Assembly (NCBI RefSeq): GCF_036345155.1
Contig: NZ_CP107772.1
Coordinates: forward strand, 5,332,001 to 5,396,000
Direction: 5' to 3'
DNA length: 64,000 nt
DNA from: Streptomyces sp. NBC_00582
GTDB lineage: Bacteria; Actinomycetota; Actinomycetes; Streptomycetales; Streptomycetaceae
Part shown: positions 15,824 to 25,213 of the stretch, piece after piece
How the letters are laid out: each line of letters opens with the position of its first letter
How positions within the stretch are numbered: position 1 is the stretch's first letter
Program-made: the position numbers and the translations under genes
The notes under the pieces: generated by a model
What the model was told of the DNA's origin: nothing
Seen by the model: only the letters and a program-made list of their open reading frames with translations
The model's database searches: none

Positions 15824-17773
15824 TCAGTTGCTGAAGTACAGGTACTTCCAGGCGCCGTACGTCGTGGAGTTCACGCTGTCACCGGACGAGCCGTTGACGT
15901 ACACCGAGCGCATCCGGGCCCGGACGCCCGACTCACCGGGTGCCTCGAGGGTGACGGCCGACTTCCCGTTCGTACCGACGGGGAAGTACTCCGAGTCCAG
16001 GGAGTACCACGAACCCTGGTAGTAGACCTGGAGGTCGAAGCGCTGCTGACGGCCCGGGTAGTAGGTCATCGTGGTGGTGAGCAGCGGGTCGGTGTTCTTG
16101 TGGAACCAGTAGTACGACGTGGAGCCGATCTTCCCCGTCCGGTAGTGCCGGGAGACGGCGGTGGAGACCTTGACCCGCGCGAAGGCCGTGACCTTCACGG
16201 TCCTCGGCTTGTAGCGGGAGTCGCCCTTGAAGACCACGCTGACGGTCGTGTCGCGGGTCATGTCGACCGTCGCGACGAGGTTGCCGCTGGAGTTGACCGT
16301 GCCCTTCTTGATCAGCTTCTTGGGCTTGTCGGAGCCGAAGGGGTCCGCCCAGATCTCGACCGTGCGGTTCTTGTAGGTCGAGCCGAGGTGCGCCGTGAAC
16401 TTCACGTCGGCGCCGTAGTTGTACAGCTTGCCGTTGTTGTTCAGGCTCAGGCTCGTCGCGGCGCGGGACACCGCGACCTTGTCGGAGGCGGAGATCCCGG
16501 TGTGCTCGGCGTCGCCCGCGTAGGTGACCTTGTACGTGACGGTGCCGCCGGCCGGCGGGGCGTCCGTGAAGGAGTACGTGCCGTCCGCCTTGACCGTGAC
16601 GGCGGCGAGCGCCTTGCCGCTCGGGCTGTCGAGGTCGGTCCGCGTGACGGAGAGCTTGACGCCCACGGGCAGCGGGACCGTCGCCGAGATCTTGCCGGTG
16701 ACGGTGAGCTTCTTGGCGCGGGTCGCGGAGCTCGGCGCGTTCACCGTGAGGGTGGGGACGTTCAGCGTCGGCTGGGTGAGGGCCGCGAGGGTGAGGTTGC
16801 CTTCGAAGTCCCGTACGAGCCCGAAGATCCGCGAGGCGTCCGGCGCCCAGCGCACCGGTCCGCCGGAGAGGTCGTAGAAGGATCGCAGAGGCTGAGTGGA
16901 GTTCGGCCGGTAGACGGCGACCTCGTCGCCCTTCACCTGCGCGACCAGCCCGTTCGGCGCGATGTCGGCGCCCTGCCCGGAGGGGTAGGCGCCGGCCTTG
17001 GAGAACGTCCCGTTCGCGTAGGCGTCCCGGTCCCCGCCGTTGACCAGCACCTCGTCGGCGCCAGGGACGAGATCGATGTCCCCGATGCCGTTGTTCAGGC
17101 TGTAGTCGCCGAAGTACCAGGCGGTGGCCTTGGGAGTGCCGGCCGACACGTCGAGGACGGCCATGGAGTCGGTGGAGATGCCGGTCTGGCCGACGGCCAG
17201 CACGCCCGGCCGGTTCGGGTCGGTGTCCAGCAGCGCCTGGCCCCAGAGACCGACCGAGGTGCCCTCCGTCGGGAACTGCGCCATCGCCACCGGGTCGGTC
17301 CCGCTCGCCGGGTCCACCGTCGGGTCGATGGAGCCGATGTCGCCGTCCCACTGGTCGCCGTACGAGAACCACGCCTTGCCGCCGGTGAAGGCCAGGTGGC
17401 GCGGGCCGGTGTCGGTCGGGATCGCGTACGTCTGCTTGACGTCCAGGGTGGCCGGGTCGAGCGCGAGGATCTGGTGCGTGAGGGGCAGGGCCGCGTACAG
17501 GGTGGTGCCGTCGTCGGACAGGGCCAGGTCGCTGACGCTGCCGAAGCCCGCGTTCAGGTCGACGAGGGTGCCGCTGTAGTCGGCGGCGAGGATCCGGCCG
17601 TCCGCCGAGTCGCCGACGAACACGCGCTGGAGCGCGCCGTCCACGACGAGACCGCCGGCGGCGGCGACGGTGGTTTCGGCGGCCGAGGCGGTCCCCGCCG
17701 CCACGACGCTCAGCGCCGCCGAGCCGAAGAGGACCGCGAGTGCCGTCGCGGCCGCAGTGCTGCGCATGCGCAC
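15824..17773 (-). CDS. Secreted beta-propeller protein with Ig-like repeats
   Basis: The protein has about 649 residues. A Sec signal lies at about 1-31 (MRMRSTAAATALAVLF... ending near ASAAET). Residues about 35-330 form a YVTN/lactonase-like propeller (VFVGDSADGRILAADYSG, then SDLALSDDGTTLYAALPL). Two or three Ig-like domains follow (about 335-560: KLTVTGKISATVPLPVGVKL, then YSFTDAPPAGGTVTYKVTYAGDAE). The C-terminal domain contains TRTVKVTAFARVKVSTAVS-like beta sequence and ends in KYLYFSN. The GTG at 17773 follows a GGGGG site 9 bp upstream, and an ATG lies two codons later. It resembles secreted proteins that Streptomyces releases in number, but ligand and role are unknown. The gene is monocistronic. 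Confidence 0.8.
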   Translation of the reverse strand: MRMRSTAAATALAVLFGSAALSVVAAGTASAAETTVAAAGGLVVDGALQRVFVGDSADGRILAADYSGTLVDLNAGFGSVSDLALSDDGTTLYAALPLTHQILALDPATLDVKQTYAIPTDTGPRHLAFTGGKAWFSYGDQWDGDIGSIDPTVDPASGTDPVAMAQFPTEGTSVGLWGQALLDTDPNRPGVLAVGQTGISTDSMAVLDVSAGTPKATAWYFGDYSLNNGIGDIDLVPGADEVLVNGGDRDAYANGTFSKAGAYPSGQGADIAPNGLVAQVKGDEVAVYRPNSTQPLRSFYDLSGGPVRWAPDASRIFGLVRDFEGNLTLAALTQPTLNVPTLTVNAPSSATRAKKLTVTGKISATVPLPVGVKLSVTRTDLDSPSGKALAAVTVKADGTYSFTDAPPAGGTVTYKVTYAGDAEHTGISASDKVAVSRAATSLSLNNNGKLYNYGADVKFTAHLGSTYKNRTVEIWADPFGSDKPKKLIKKGTVNSSGNLVATVDMTRDTTVSVVFKGDSRYKPRTVKVTAFARVKVSTAVSRHYRTGKIGSTSYYWFHKNTDPLLTTTMTYYPGRQQRFDLQVYYQGSWYSLDSEYFPVGTNGKSAVTLEAPGESGVRARMRSVYVNGSSGDSVNSTTYGAWKYLYFSN

Positions 17774-17971
17774 AGTGATGAACCCCCAGTGAAAACCCGG
17801 GTTCGCCGGGTAGATGAGAGCGCCGCGCGGCACCCGAACACGACCGCGGAAGAGCGGTGGCGCACGGGGCGCGGCTGCCTGAGGGCATGCTATGGCATGG
17901 CTGTGACAACCCGGCAACGGGTTTCCGCGCCGACGCCGGAGCGGAGGCCTCCGCTCAGCCCCGCGTCCGGC

Positions 17972-18451
17972 TCAGCCGTACATCCTGCGCATCGCGAACT
18001 CCACCATCTGCTCGACCGCCTTCGCGTCGAACACCATCCGGTGCTCGCCCTCCATGTCGAGGACGAAGCCGTAGCCGGTGGGGAGGAGGTCGATGACCTC
18101 GGCGCCGGTGATGACGAAGTACTTGGACTCCTTGCCCGCGTAGCGGCGCAGCTCCTTGAGCGAGGTGAACATCGGGATGACCGGCTGCTGGGTGTTGTGC
18201 AGGGCGAGGAAGCCGGGGTTGTCGCCGCGCGGGCAGTAGACCTTGGAGGTCGCGAAGACCTGCTGGAAGTCCTCCGCGGCCAGCTGGCCCGTGGTGAAGG
18301 CACGGACGGCGTCGGCGAGGGAGGGCGGGGACGGCTCGGGGTACAGGGGCGCCTGCTGCCCGTACCCGCCGGGCATCTGCTGGTTCGGCGGCGGGGCGTA
18401 CTGCTGCTGCTGAGCAGCACCCATGTCCATGGGCTGGCCGTATCCGTACAT
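17972..18451 (-). CDS. SseB-like N-terminal domain protein
   Basis: The protein has 159 residues. The first 45 are a flexible Gly/Gln/Pro/Tyr stretch (MYGYGQPMDMGAAQQQQYAP). The rest matches the SseB N-terminal fold common in Streptomyces (VFATSKVYCPRGDNPGFLAL, then VIPMFTSLKELRRYAGKESKYFVITGAEVIDLLPTGYG split over about 90-130). SseB in enterobacteria concerns serine sensitivity or secretion, and the actinobacterial version has no assigned role. The ATG at 18451 is chosen since the Tyr-Gly tail begins there. The frame is open 39 bp further upstream. It is divergent from the acyl-CoA dehydrogenase gene. Confidence 0.75.
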   Translation of the reverse strand: MYGYGQPMDMGAAQQQQYAPPPNQQMPGGYGQQAPLYPEPSPPSLADAVRAFTTGQLAAEDFQQVFATSKVYCPRGDNPGFLALHNTQQPVIPMFTSLKELRRYAGKESKYFVITGAEVIDLLPTGYGFVLDMEGEHRMVFDAKAVEQMVEFAMRRMYG

Positions 18452-18517
18452 GGGCGCAAGCGTACCCAGCGCGCCGGTGTGAACCGTCACAGATGACCGG
18501 ATCGGGGTTGCGACTTA

Positions 18518-18557
18518 TTACCGACGGGTAGCATCATCGGGAGCTACTAGTTGGTAA
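18518..18557. promoter_or_regulatory. Two related operator-like 14-mers upstream of the acyl-CoA dehydrogenase gene
   Basis: Site 1, TTACCGACGGGTAG, is at 18518-18531. Site 2, read on the minus strand as TTACCAACTAGTAG, is at 18544-18557. They agree at 11 of 14 positions and are offset by 26 bp. The form TTACC-N4-GTAG resembles TetR/FadR-type operators of fatty-acid genes. A TTGCGA (18508) and TAGCAT (18529) could be promoter elements with a short 15-bp spacer. Confidence 0.5.
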
Positions 18558-18611
18558 GTGAACTGGCGCGAGGATCAAGTGCCTCGCCGATCTCTCTACG
18601 GAGCCGTCGCC

Positions 18612-20438
18612 ATGGGGCACTACAAGTCGAATCTCCGCGACATCGAGTTCAACCTCTTCGAAGTACTGGGACGCGACAAGCTGTACGGCACCGGCCCGTT
18701 CGAGGAGATGGACACCGAGACCGCGAAGAGCATCCTCGAGGAGCTCACCCGCCTCGCCGAGAACGAGCTCGCGGAGTCCTTCGCCGACGCCGACCGCAAC
18801 CCGCCGGTCTTCGACCCGGAGACCAACACCGCCCCGGTCACGCCGTCCTTCAAGAAGTCGTACAAGGCCTTCATGGAGTCGGAGTACTGGCGCCTGGGCC
18901 TGCCCGAGGCGATCGGCGGCACCACCGCCCCGCCGTCGCTGATCTGGTCGTACGCGGAGCTGATCCTCGGCTCGAACCCGGCCGTGTGGATGTACTCCTC
19001 CGGCCCGGCGTTCGCCGGCATCCTCTACGACGAGGGCAACGACGTACAGAAGAAGATCGCCCAGCTCGCCGTGGAGAGGACCTGGGGCTCCACCATGGTG
19101 CTGACCGAGCCCGACGCGGGTTCGGACGTCGGCGCCGGGCGGACGAAGGCGGTCCCGCAGGAGGACGGCTCCTGGCACATCGAGGGCGTGAAGCGGTTCA
19201 TCACCTCCGGTGAGCACGACATGGAGGAGAACATCCTCCACTACGTGCTCGCGCGGCCCGAGGGCGCCGGCCCCGGCACCAAGGGGCTGTCCCTGTTCCT
19301 CGTCCCGAAGTACCTCTTCGACGTCGAGACCGGCGAGCTGGGCGAGCGCAACGGCGTCTACGCCACGAACGTCGAGCACAAGATGGGCCTGAAGGCCTCC
19401 AACACCTGCGAGATGACCTTCGGCGACCGGCACCCCGCCAAGGGCTGGCTGATCGGCGACAAGCACGACGGCATCCGCCAGATGTTCCGGATCATCGAGT
19501 TCGCCCGGATGATGGTCGGCACGAAGGCCATCTCGACCCTGTCGACCGGCTACCTCAACGCGCTGGAGTACGCCAAGGAGCGCGTCCAGGGTCCCGACCT
19601 CGCGAACTTCATGGACAAGTCCGCGCCCAAGGTCACCATCACCCACCACCCCGACGTGCGCCGCTCGCTGATCACGCAGAAGGCGTACGCCGAGGGCATG
19701 CGCGCCCTGGTGCTGTACACGGCGTCGGTGCAGGACGCGATCGCGGTCAAGGAGGCGGCCGGCGAGGACGCCAAGGCCGAGCACGCGCTGAACGACCTGC
19801 TCCTGCCCATCGTCAAGGGCTACGGCTCCGAGAAGGGCTACGAGCAGCTCGCCCAGTCCCTGCAGACCTTCGGCGGCTCCGGGTTCCTCCAGGAGTACCC
19901 GATCGAGCAGTACATCCGCGACGCCAAGATCGACACCCTGTACGAGGGCACCACCGCGATCCAGGGCCAGGACTACTTCTTCCGGAAGATCGTCCGCAAC
20001 CAGGGCGCCGCGCTGAACTCGCTCGCCGAGGACATCAAGAAGTTCCTGGCGCTGGGGACCGGCGGCGAGGAGCTGGCCGGTGCCCGCGAGCACCTCGCCA
20101 AGGCCGCCGTCGAGCTGGAGGCCATCGTCGGCCTGATGCTGACCGACCTCGCGGCCACCGAGCAGGACGTCAAGAACATCTACAAGGTGGGCCTGAACAC
20201 CACCCGCCTGCTGCTCGCCTCCGGCGATGTGATCGTCGGCTACCTGCTGCTCAAGGGTGCCGCGGTCGCCGCCGAGAAGCTGGAGACCGCCTCCGGGAAG
20301 GACACGCCCTTCTACACCGGCAAGATCGCGGCGGCGAAGTTCTTCGCGGCCAACGTCCTGCCCGGCGTCACCCTGGCCCGCAAGATCGCCGAGGGTGTCG
20401 AGCTGGACCTGATGGAGCTGGACGAGGCCGCGTTCTGA
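18612..20438 (+). CDS. Acyl-CoA dehydrogenase (long C-terminally extended type)
   Basis: The 608-residue FAD enzyme performs alpha,beta-dehydrogenation of an acyl-CoA. Visible elements are the N-terminal helical domain ([20 protein letters not shown]), the FAD/substrate beta-domain ([19 protein letters not shown] near 160) and a C-terminal helical domain with the flavin loop ([35 protein letters not shown] split over about 420-455). An extra C-terminal domain of about 130 residues follows. This architecture matches FadE-type and methylmercaptopropionyl-CoA dehydrogenase-like proteins. The ATG at 18612 begins [17 protein letters not shown], with GGAG upstream. The chain length of the substrate cannot be told. 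A pair of operator-like sites precedes the gene. Confidence 0.93.
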   Translation: MGHYKSNLRDIEFNLFEVLGRDKLYGTGPFEEMDTETAKSILEELTRLAENELAESFADADRNPPVFDPETNTAPVTPSFKKSYKAFMESEYWRLGLPEAIGGTTAPPSLIWSYAELILGSNPAVWMYSSGPAFAGILYDEGNDVQKKIAQLAVERTWGSTMVLTEPDAGSDVGAGRTKAVPQEDGSWHIEGVKRFITSGEHDMEENILHYVLARPEGAGPGTKGLSLFLVPKYLFDVETGELGERNGVYATNVEHKMGLKASNTCEMTFGDRHPAKGWLIGDKHDGIRQMFRIIEFARMMVGTKAISTLSTGYLNALEYAKERVQGPDLANFMDKSAPKVTITHHPDVRRSLITQKAYAEGMRALVLYTASVQDAIAVKEAAGEDAKAEHALNDLLLPIVKGYGSEKGYEQLAQSLQTFGGSGFLQEYPIEQYIRDAKIDTLYEGTTAIQGQDYFFRKIVRNQGAALNSLAEDIKKFLALGTGGEELAGAREHLAKAAVELEAIVGLMLTDLAATEQDVKNIYKVGLNTTRLLLASGDVIVGYLLLKGAAVAAEKLETASGKDTPFYTGKIAAAKFFAANVLPGVTLARKIAEGVELDLMELDEAAF

Positions 20439-20564
20439 TGTTCTGAGCCGTCCCGGCCCGGGATCCGGCGCGGCATGCTAGAAATGCGGCGCCGGTCCCC
20501 CACCCGGCCCACGTTCCCGCACGGGAGCCGCCGGGCAGGGCCTGTCCCTCCACATCGTCCTCAT

Positions 20565-20598
20565 GAGGGCCCGTTCCCGTGACCGGGAGCGGGCCCTC
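20565..20598 (+). terminator. Terminator downstream of the acyl-CoA dehydrogenase gene
   Basis: The 15-bp stem (GAGGGCCCGTTCCCG with CGGGAGCGGGCCCTC, one G-T pair) has a 4-nt loop and starts 126 bp after the stop. It ends 22 bp before the aminopeptidase ATG, so it could also affect that leader. Confidence 0.7.
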
Positions 20599-20620
20599 GT
20601 ACGTCGTTAAGGTGAACCCC

Positions 20621-21919
20621 ATGAGCGCACCCGCCCGCTTCGACCGCGGCCACACCGACGACCTGATGTCCTTCCTCACGGTGAGCCCGTCGCCGTACCA
20701 CGCCGTCGCGAACGCGGCCGCGCGGCTGGAGAAGGCAGGTTTCAGGCAGGTCGCCGAGACGGACGCCTGGGACGGGACGTCCGGCGGGAAGTACGTCCTG
20801 CGCGGGGGCGCGATCGTGGCCTGGTACGTCCCCGAGGGCGCCGCGCCGCACACCCCCTTCCGGATCGTCGGCGCCCACACCGACTCCCCGAACCTGCGCG
20901 TCAAGCCGCTGCCCGACACCGGCGCGCACGGCTGGCGCCAGGTGGCCGTGGAGATCTACGGCGGGCCCCTGCTGAACTCCTGGCTCGACCGCGACCTCGG
21001 CATCGCGGGCCGGCTCACCCTGCGGGACGGCTCGACCCGGCTGGTGAACGTGGGCCGCCCGCTGCTGCGGGTCCCCCAGCTCGCCATCCACCTCGACCGC
21101 GCGGTCAACACCGACGGCCTCAAGCTCGACAAGCAGCGCCACCTCCAGCCGGTCTGGGGCCTCGGGCACGATGTGCGCGACGGCGACCTGATCGCCTTCC
21201 TGGAGGAGGAGGCGGGCGTTCCCGCGGGCGAGGTCACCGGCTGGGACCTGATGACCCACTCCGTGGAGCCGCCCGCCTACCTGGGCCGCGACCAGGAGCT
21301 GGTGGCCGGGCCGCGCATGGACAACCTGCTGTCCGTGCACGCCGCTACGGCGGCCCTGACGGCCGTCGCGACGAGCGGCGCCGACCTGCCGTACATCCCG
21401 GTGCTCGCCGCCTTCGACCACGAGGAGAACGGCTCGCAGTCCGACACCGGCGCCGACGGACCGCTGCTCGGCACCGTGCTGGAACGTTCCGTTCTGGCGC
21501 GCGGAGGGTCGTACGAGGACCGGGCCAGGGCCTTCGCGGGCACGGTGTGTCTGTCCTCCGACACCGGTCACGCGGTCCACCCCAACTACGCGGAGCGGCA
21601 CGACCCGACGCACCACCCGCGCGTCAACGGCGGCCCCATCCTCAAGGTCAACGTCAACAACCGCTACGCCACGGACGGCACCGGCCGCGCCGTGTTCGCC
21701 GCCGCCTGCGAGAAGGCGGGCGTGCCGTTCCAGTCGTTCGTCTCCAACAACTCCATGCCCTGCGGCACGACCATCGGCCCCATCACCGCTGCCCGGCACG
21801 GGATCCGGACCGTCGACATCGGCGTGGCCATCCTGTCCATGCACAGCGCCCGGGAGTTGTGCGGCGACGCCGACCCGTACCTGCTGACGAACGCGCTGGT
21901 GGCGTTCCTGGAGGGCTAG
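20621..21919 (+). CDS. M18 family aminopeptidase
   Basis: The 432-residue cytoplasmic zinc aminopeptidase has the M18 landmarks: GAHTDSPNLRVK (first zinc histidine, near 87), AGPRMDNLLSVHAA (bridging aspartate, near 230), DHEENGSQSDTGADGP (catalytic and metal glutamates, near 267), DTGHAVHPNYAERHDPTHHPRVNGGP split over about 310-335, and SNNSMPCGTTIGPI (near 385). It would release acidic or neutral N-terminal residues from peptides, as aspartyl aminopeptidase or ApeB does. The length is standard. The ATG at 20621 starts MSAPARFDRGHTDDLMSFL. It is followed by a small DUF6458 gene. Confidence 0.95.
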   Translation: MSAPARFDRGHTDDLMSFLTVSPSPYHAVANAAARLEKAGFRQVAETDAWDGTSGGKYVLRGGAIVAWYVPEGAAPHTPFRIVGAHTDSPNLRVKPLPDTGAHGWRQVAVEIYGGPLLNSWLDRDLGIAGRLTLRDGSTRLVNVGRPLLRVPQLAIHLDRAVNTDGLKLDKQRHLQPVWGLGHDVRDGDLIAFLEEEAGVPAGEVTGWDLMTHSVEPPAYLGRDQELVAGPRMDNLLSVHAATAALTAVATSGADLPYIPVLAAFDHEENGSQSDTGADGPLLGTVLERSVLARGGSYEDRARAFAGTVCLSSDTGHAVHPNYAERHDPTHHPRVNGGPILKVNVNNRYATDGTGRAVFAAACEKAGVPFQSFVSNNSMPCGTTIGPITAARHGIRTVDIGVAILSMHSARELCGDADPYLLTNALVAFLEG

Positions 21920-22000
21920 ACCGCGCCTAGTTCACGAGGGAGGGGGTACCCGCAGGCGGTGGCCGGAAGGGCCGGCCGCGCTACAGGGGAGGCGACACTC

Positions 22001-22228
22001 ATGGGCCTCGGCGGGTGCATCATCCTCATCGCCGTGGGAGCGATCCTGACCTTCGCGACCGACTGGGACATGCAGGGGGTCAACCTCGACCTGGTCGGCG
22101 TCATCCTGATGATCGTGGGGCTGATCGGCGTGACCACGTTCAGCAGCATCGCCCGGCGCCGGCGGGTGGTGGTCCCGCCGCCCACCACCGTCATCGAGGG
22201 CGACCGGCGCAGGGAACCCCCTTTCTGA
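22001..22228 (+). CDS. DUF6458 small membrane protein
   Basis: The 75-residue protein has two hydrophobic helices (GLGGCIILIAVGAILTFAT and VGVILMIVGLIGVTTFSS). A basic RRRRVVVPPPTTVIEG segment and a charged tail follow. This is the Streptomyces DUF6458 pattern, of unknown role. The ATG at 22001 has GGGGAGGCGACACTC upstream. The 82-bp gap after the aminopeptidase and the common strand allow co-transcription. The 114 bp after it, up to the convergent NHL gene, hold no clear hairpin. Confidence 0.8.
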   Translation: MGLGGCIILIAVGAILTFATDWDMQGVNLDLVGVILMIVGLIGVTTFSSIARRRRVVVPPPTTVIEGDRRREPPF

Positions 22229-22342
22229 CATCCCCCTTCTGACACACCCTCGTGGCCCCCACCTTCCTGACAGCTCGTCACGAACGGGATTCACAGCCGG
22301 CCCCACGCCCGCGCCGCCGCTGCGCGCGGCCCGCCCGGAGGC

Positions 22343-24226
22343 CTACTGGTCGGGGTCCGTCCCGGCCAGGACCAACGGCAGCCGGTCCGCCGCGCCTTCG
22401 GTGACGCGGACCGGAACTCCCCAGTCCTGCTGGTGGACATGGCAGGCGGGATACTCGGTCGCCGGGTCGTCGTCGCAGGAGGCGGCCATGGCCGACACGT
22501 GCAACACGCCTTCCCCGACCGCCGGATCGAGCTCCAGCGTGCGGGAGAGGCCGGTGTCCGCGCCCCCGCCCTTCAGCAGCAGCTCCGGCGGCGTCGAGGA
22601 GACCAGCAGCCGGGTCGACGGCCCGATGGGGGTACCCCCGCGCGCGTCGGTTCGAGCGCGGGGGAGGGTGTCCAGCTTCTGCCCGGCGGGCGCCTGGAAG
22701 ATCACGTCCAGCCGTAGCGTGCCCGGCGCGACCTCCGTCGCCGCCCGCCTGGTCCGGTGCGCGACGGAGTCCACCCGTATCGCCTCCTCGGGCAGCCGCA
22801 GCCGGGTCAGCCGGTGCCGGGCCGACTCCACCACCACGATGTCGTCCCCGGCGAGCACGGCGTCGCTGGGCTCCCTCAGGTCCGTGGCGAGGGTGGTGAC
22901 CTCGCCGGTCGCCGGGTCGTAGCGGCGCAGGGCGTGGTTGTAGGTGTCGCTGACGGCGACCGACCCGTCGGGCAGCACGGTGACACCCAGCGGATGCTGG
23001 AGCAGCGCCTGCCCGGCCGCCCCGTCCCGGTGCCCGAAGTCGAACAGCCCGGTGCCGACGGCGGTGTGCACGACCCCCTCCCGGTCCACCCAGCGCAGCG
23101 CGGACGTCTCGGAGTCGGCGAGCCACAGCCGGTCCGGGGTGGCGGCCAGCCCCGACGGCTGCGCGAACCAGGCCTCGGCGACCGGCCCGTCCACCAGCCC
23201 CTCGTTGGTGGTGCCGGCGGCGACGGCCACCGTCCCGTCGGCCGGGTCGTAGGCCCAGAGCTGGTGGACGCCCGCCATGGCGATCCACACCCGCCCGTCG
23301 AAGACGGCCACGTCCCACGGCGAGGACAGATCGATGTCCCGGGCGGGCCCCGCCGTCGGCGACCCCTGCCACCACTGCTTCCCGGTCCCCGCGAGGGTGG
23401 TCACGTCCCCAGTCGTGAGGTCGAGGCGGCGCAGCGCGTGGTTGACGGTGTCGGCGACGACCACGGTGGAGTCGTCGAGGAGCGCGAGGCCCTGGGGCTC
23501 GTTGAACGCCGCCGTCGCCGCCGTCCCGTCCGCCAACCCCCGCACCCCGGACCCGATCCGCCGCACGACGCCCTCCCCGTCGGCGGCCAGTTCCACGAGC
23601 TGATGCCGGGTGGTGTCACTGACCAGGAAGGTCCCGCCGGGCAGCACCAGCGCCTTGCCCGGGAACCGCAGAGCCGTCGGCTCCGGCTCGGGCGCCACAT
23701 ACGGCCCGTCGCCGCGCCGCAGCGTCCCCTTCGCCCCGTGCTCGGCCTCCAGCTCCGTCACCAGCCGCTCGATCGCGTGCACATGCCCCTCACCGGCGTG
23801 CTGCGCGACCACATAGCCCTCCGGGTCGATCACGACCAGCGTCGGCCACGCCCGCACCGCGTACTGCTTCCAGGTGGCGAGCTCGGGATCGTCCAGCACC
23901 GGATGCGTCACCCCGTACCGCTCCACGGCGTCCACCACGGCCCGGTGCTCGGCCTCGTGCACGAACTTCGGCGAGTGCACCCCGACCACGACGACCGTGT
24001 CCCGGTGCTTCTCCTCCAGCTCGCGCAGCTCGTCGAGGACATGCAGACAGTTGATGCAGCAGAAGGTCCAGAAGTCGAGGACGACGATACGTCCGCGCAG
24101 GTCGGCCAGGCTGTACCGCTCCCCGCCCGTGTTCAGCCAGCCACCCTCGCCGACCAGCTCGGGAGCGCGGACACGGACACGACGGGGCGCGGGCGCGGGG
24201 GTGGGCACGGGGACGGAATCCTTCAT
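22343..24226 (-). CDS. Thioredoxin-like domain protein with NHL repeat propeller
   Basis: The 627-residue protein lacks a signal peptide. Residues about 20-170 form a TlpA/AhpC-like thioredoxin domain with the motif FWTFCCINCLHVLDEL, so the redox pair is C-I-N-C, and a cis-proline-type WPTLVVIDPEGYVV. Residues about 190-520 are NHL-type repeats (LVLPGGTFLVSDTTRHQLVE, FNEPQGLALLDDSTVVVADT, LQHPLGVTVLPDGSVAVSDT). A C-terminal beta domain follows. The order is that of human NHLRC2 and its bacterial relatives. The ATG at 24226 is used since the domain begins directly after it. The role is probably thiol-disulfide chemistry on a scaffold, with unknown partner. Confidence 0.88.
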   Translation of the reverse strand: MKDSVPVPTPAPAPRRVRVRAPELVGEGGWLNTGGERYSLADLRGRIVVLDFWTFCCINCLHVLDELRELEEKHRDTVVVVGVHSPKFVHEAEHRAVVDAVERYGVTHPVLDDPELATWKQYAVRAWPTLVVIDPEGYVVAQHAGEGHVHAIERLVTELEAEHGAKGTLRRGDGPYVAPEPEPTALRFPGKALVLPGGTFLVSDTTRHQLVELAADGEGVVRRIGSGVRGLADGTAATAAFNEPQGLALLDDSTVVVADTVNHALRRLDLTTGDVTTLAGTGKQWWQGSPTAGPARDIDLSSPWDVAVFDGRVWIAMAGVHQLWAYDPADGTVAVAAGTTNEGLVDGPVAEAWFAQPSGLAATPDRLWLADSETSALRWVDREGVVHTAVGTGLFDFGHRDGAAGQALLQHPLGVTVLPDGSVAVSDTYNHALRRYDPATGEVTTLATDLREPSDAVLAGDDIVVVESARHRLTRLRLPEEAIRVDSVAHRTRRAATEVAPGTLRLDVIFQAPAGQKLDTLPRARTDARGGTPIGPSTRLLVSSTPPELLLKGGGADTGLSRTLELDPAVGEGVLHVSAMAASCDDDPATEYPACHVHQQDWGVPVRVTEGAADRLPLVLAGTDPDQ

Positions 24227-24335
24227 GCTGCCAAGCTTGCCACCCGGGTACGACAGCGGGATCCGATGCGGGTACGGGAGGGGGCGACGGGTGTCCGGGG
24301 ACGAGAGCGGGAGCGGGACGGCGCCGGAGGAACGG

Positions 24336-24998
24336 GTGTTCATGGCGCTGCCGGGAAACGCGGAGGACCGGCGGGCGGTGTTCGAGGCGCGCCTGATGGA
24401 CGTGGTGCGCGGTCTCGGGCTCCAGGTCGGTCCCGCATCGGAGGGCGGGGAGGGGTGGACCCGGGTGCATCGGGCCCGGACGGCGTTGCGCACGGCGTGC
24501 CGCCGGGGTCTGACCCTTTCCGAGGAGTCCTTCGACGTACTGCTCGAGGCGGCCGTGCACGATCCCGACCCGAGCTTCAACCGCCAGTTCGTCGAGCCGG
24601 CGCTGAACGCGTTCGGGTACACGCGCGTGCGGGGCGCGCTGCTCCGGTACCTGACGACGGGCACGGACCATGAGCGCGCGGGAGCAGCGCGGGCCTGGTA
24701 CTGGACCGCCCTGCGCCTGCGGATGCCCCAGGTGCGGGCGGAGCACCCCGGCGGCGACGGCGCGGACCGGCCCGGCGACCGCTCGGCCCTGGTGGCCGAG
24801 TGGCACGAGGCCGCTCTGCGCGCGTTCGTGAGCAGCGAGGACGTGCACGTGCAGCGCTGCATCCTCCCGATCCTGCCGCTCCGCAGGTCGGCCCACCAGG
24901 ACCACCTGCACGCTCTGGTGGACCGGGCGGTGGCGCTGGCCCGGGCCCACCCGGACGCCTACATCCGGCACCGGGTGGAACTCCAGGCCGGCGACTGA
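24336..24998 (+). CDS. Hypothetical helical repeat protein
   Basis: The protein has about 220 residues that appear wholly helical. HEAT-like pairs are visible: LLEAAVHDPDPSFNRQFVEP, ALLRYLTTGTDHERAGAAR, and ALRAFVSSEDVHVQRCILPI. These suggest a small alpha-solenoid with protein-binding function. I do not recognise a named family. The GTG at 24336 has GGAGG five bases upstream, and an in-frame ATG lies at 24342. It is divergent from the thioredoxin/NHL gene with about 110 bp between starts. Its stop lies directly against the end of the cupin remnant on the other strand. Confidence 0.65.
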   Translation: MFMALPGNAEDRRAVFEARLMDVVRGLGLQVGPASEGGEGWTRVHRARTALRTACRRGLTLSEESFDVLLEAAVHDPDPSFNRQFVEPALNAFGYTRVRGALLRYLTTGTDHERAGAARAWYWTALRLRMPQVRAEHPGGDGADRPGDRSALVAEWHEAALRAFVSSEDVHVQRCILPILPLRRSAHQDHLHALVDRAVALARAHPDAYIRHRVELQAGD

Positions 24999-25001
24999 CG
25001 G

Positions 25002-25213
25002 TCAGCCCGTGAGGGGGTGGCCCGTCGTCGCGTCCACGTGGGACGGGATCGTGGCGTGGCGGTCTCCGACGGTGGAGGTGCCGGTCGGTTCGAGGAGGAG
25101 GATCTCGGTGGGGACGGGGGCGTACGGCTTGTGCTCGGTGCCGCGCGGGACCGTGAAGACGGAGCTTTTCGGGAGGACGACCGTGCGCTCGCCGGCCGGT
25201 TCGCGCAGCGCGA
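25002..25213 (-). pseudogene. 3' remnant of a cupin-domain protein gene
   Basis: The minus strand encodes a typical cupin ending: LREPAGERTVVL, then SVFTVPRGTEHKPYAP, TEILLLEPTGT and an intact TGA at 25002-25004. This is the second half of a small cupin fold. No cupin sequence continues upstream of about 25213. There the open frame runs antisense to AraC-type helix-turn-helix coding and has no start in cupin-like sequence. The 5' half is therefore missing. The break coincides with the missing 5' half of the divergent AraC gene, which points to one deletion. Confidence 0.75.

Noticed and set aside
15933..17909. A 658-codon minus-strand frame overlapping the secreted propeller gene
   Set aside because: Shifted frame of the same gene, rich in Arg/Gly/Pro. 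The other frame has a signal peptide and Ig-like repeats.
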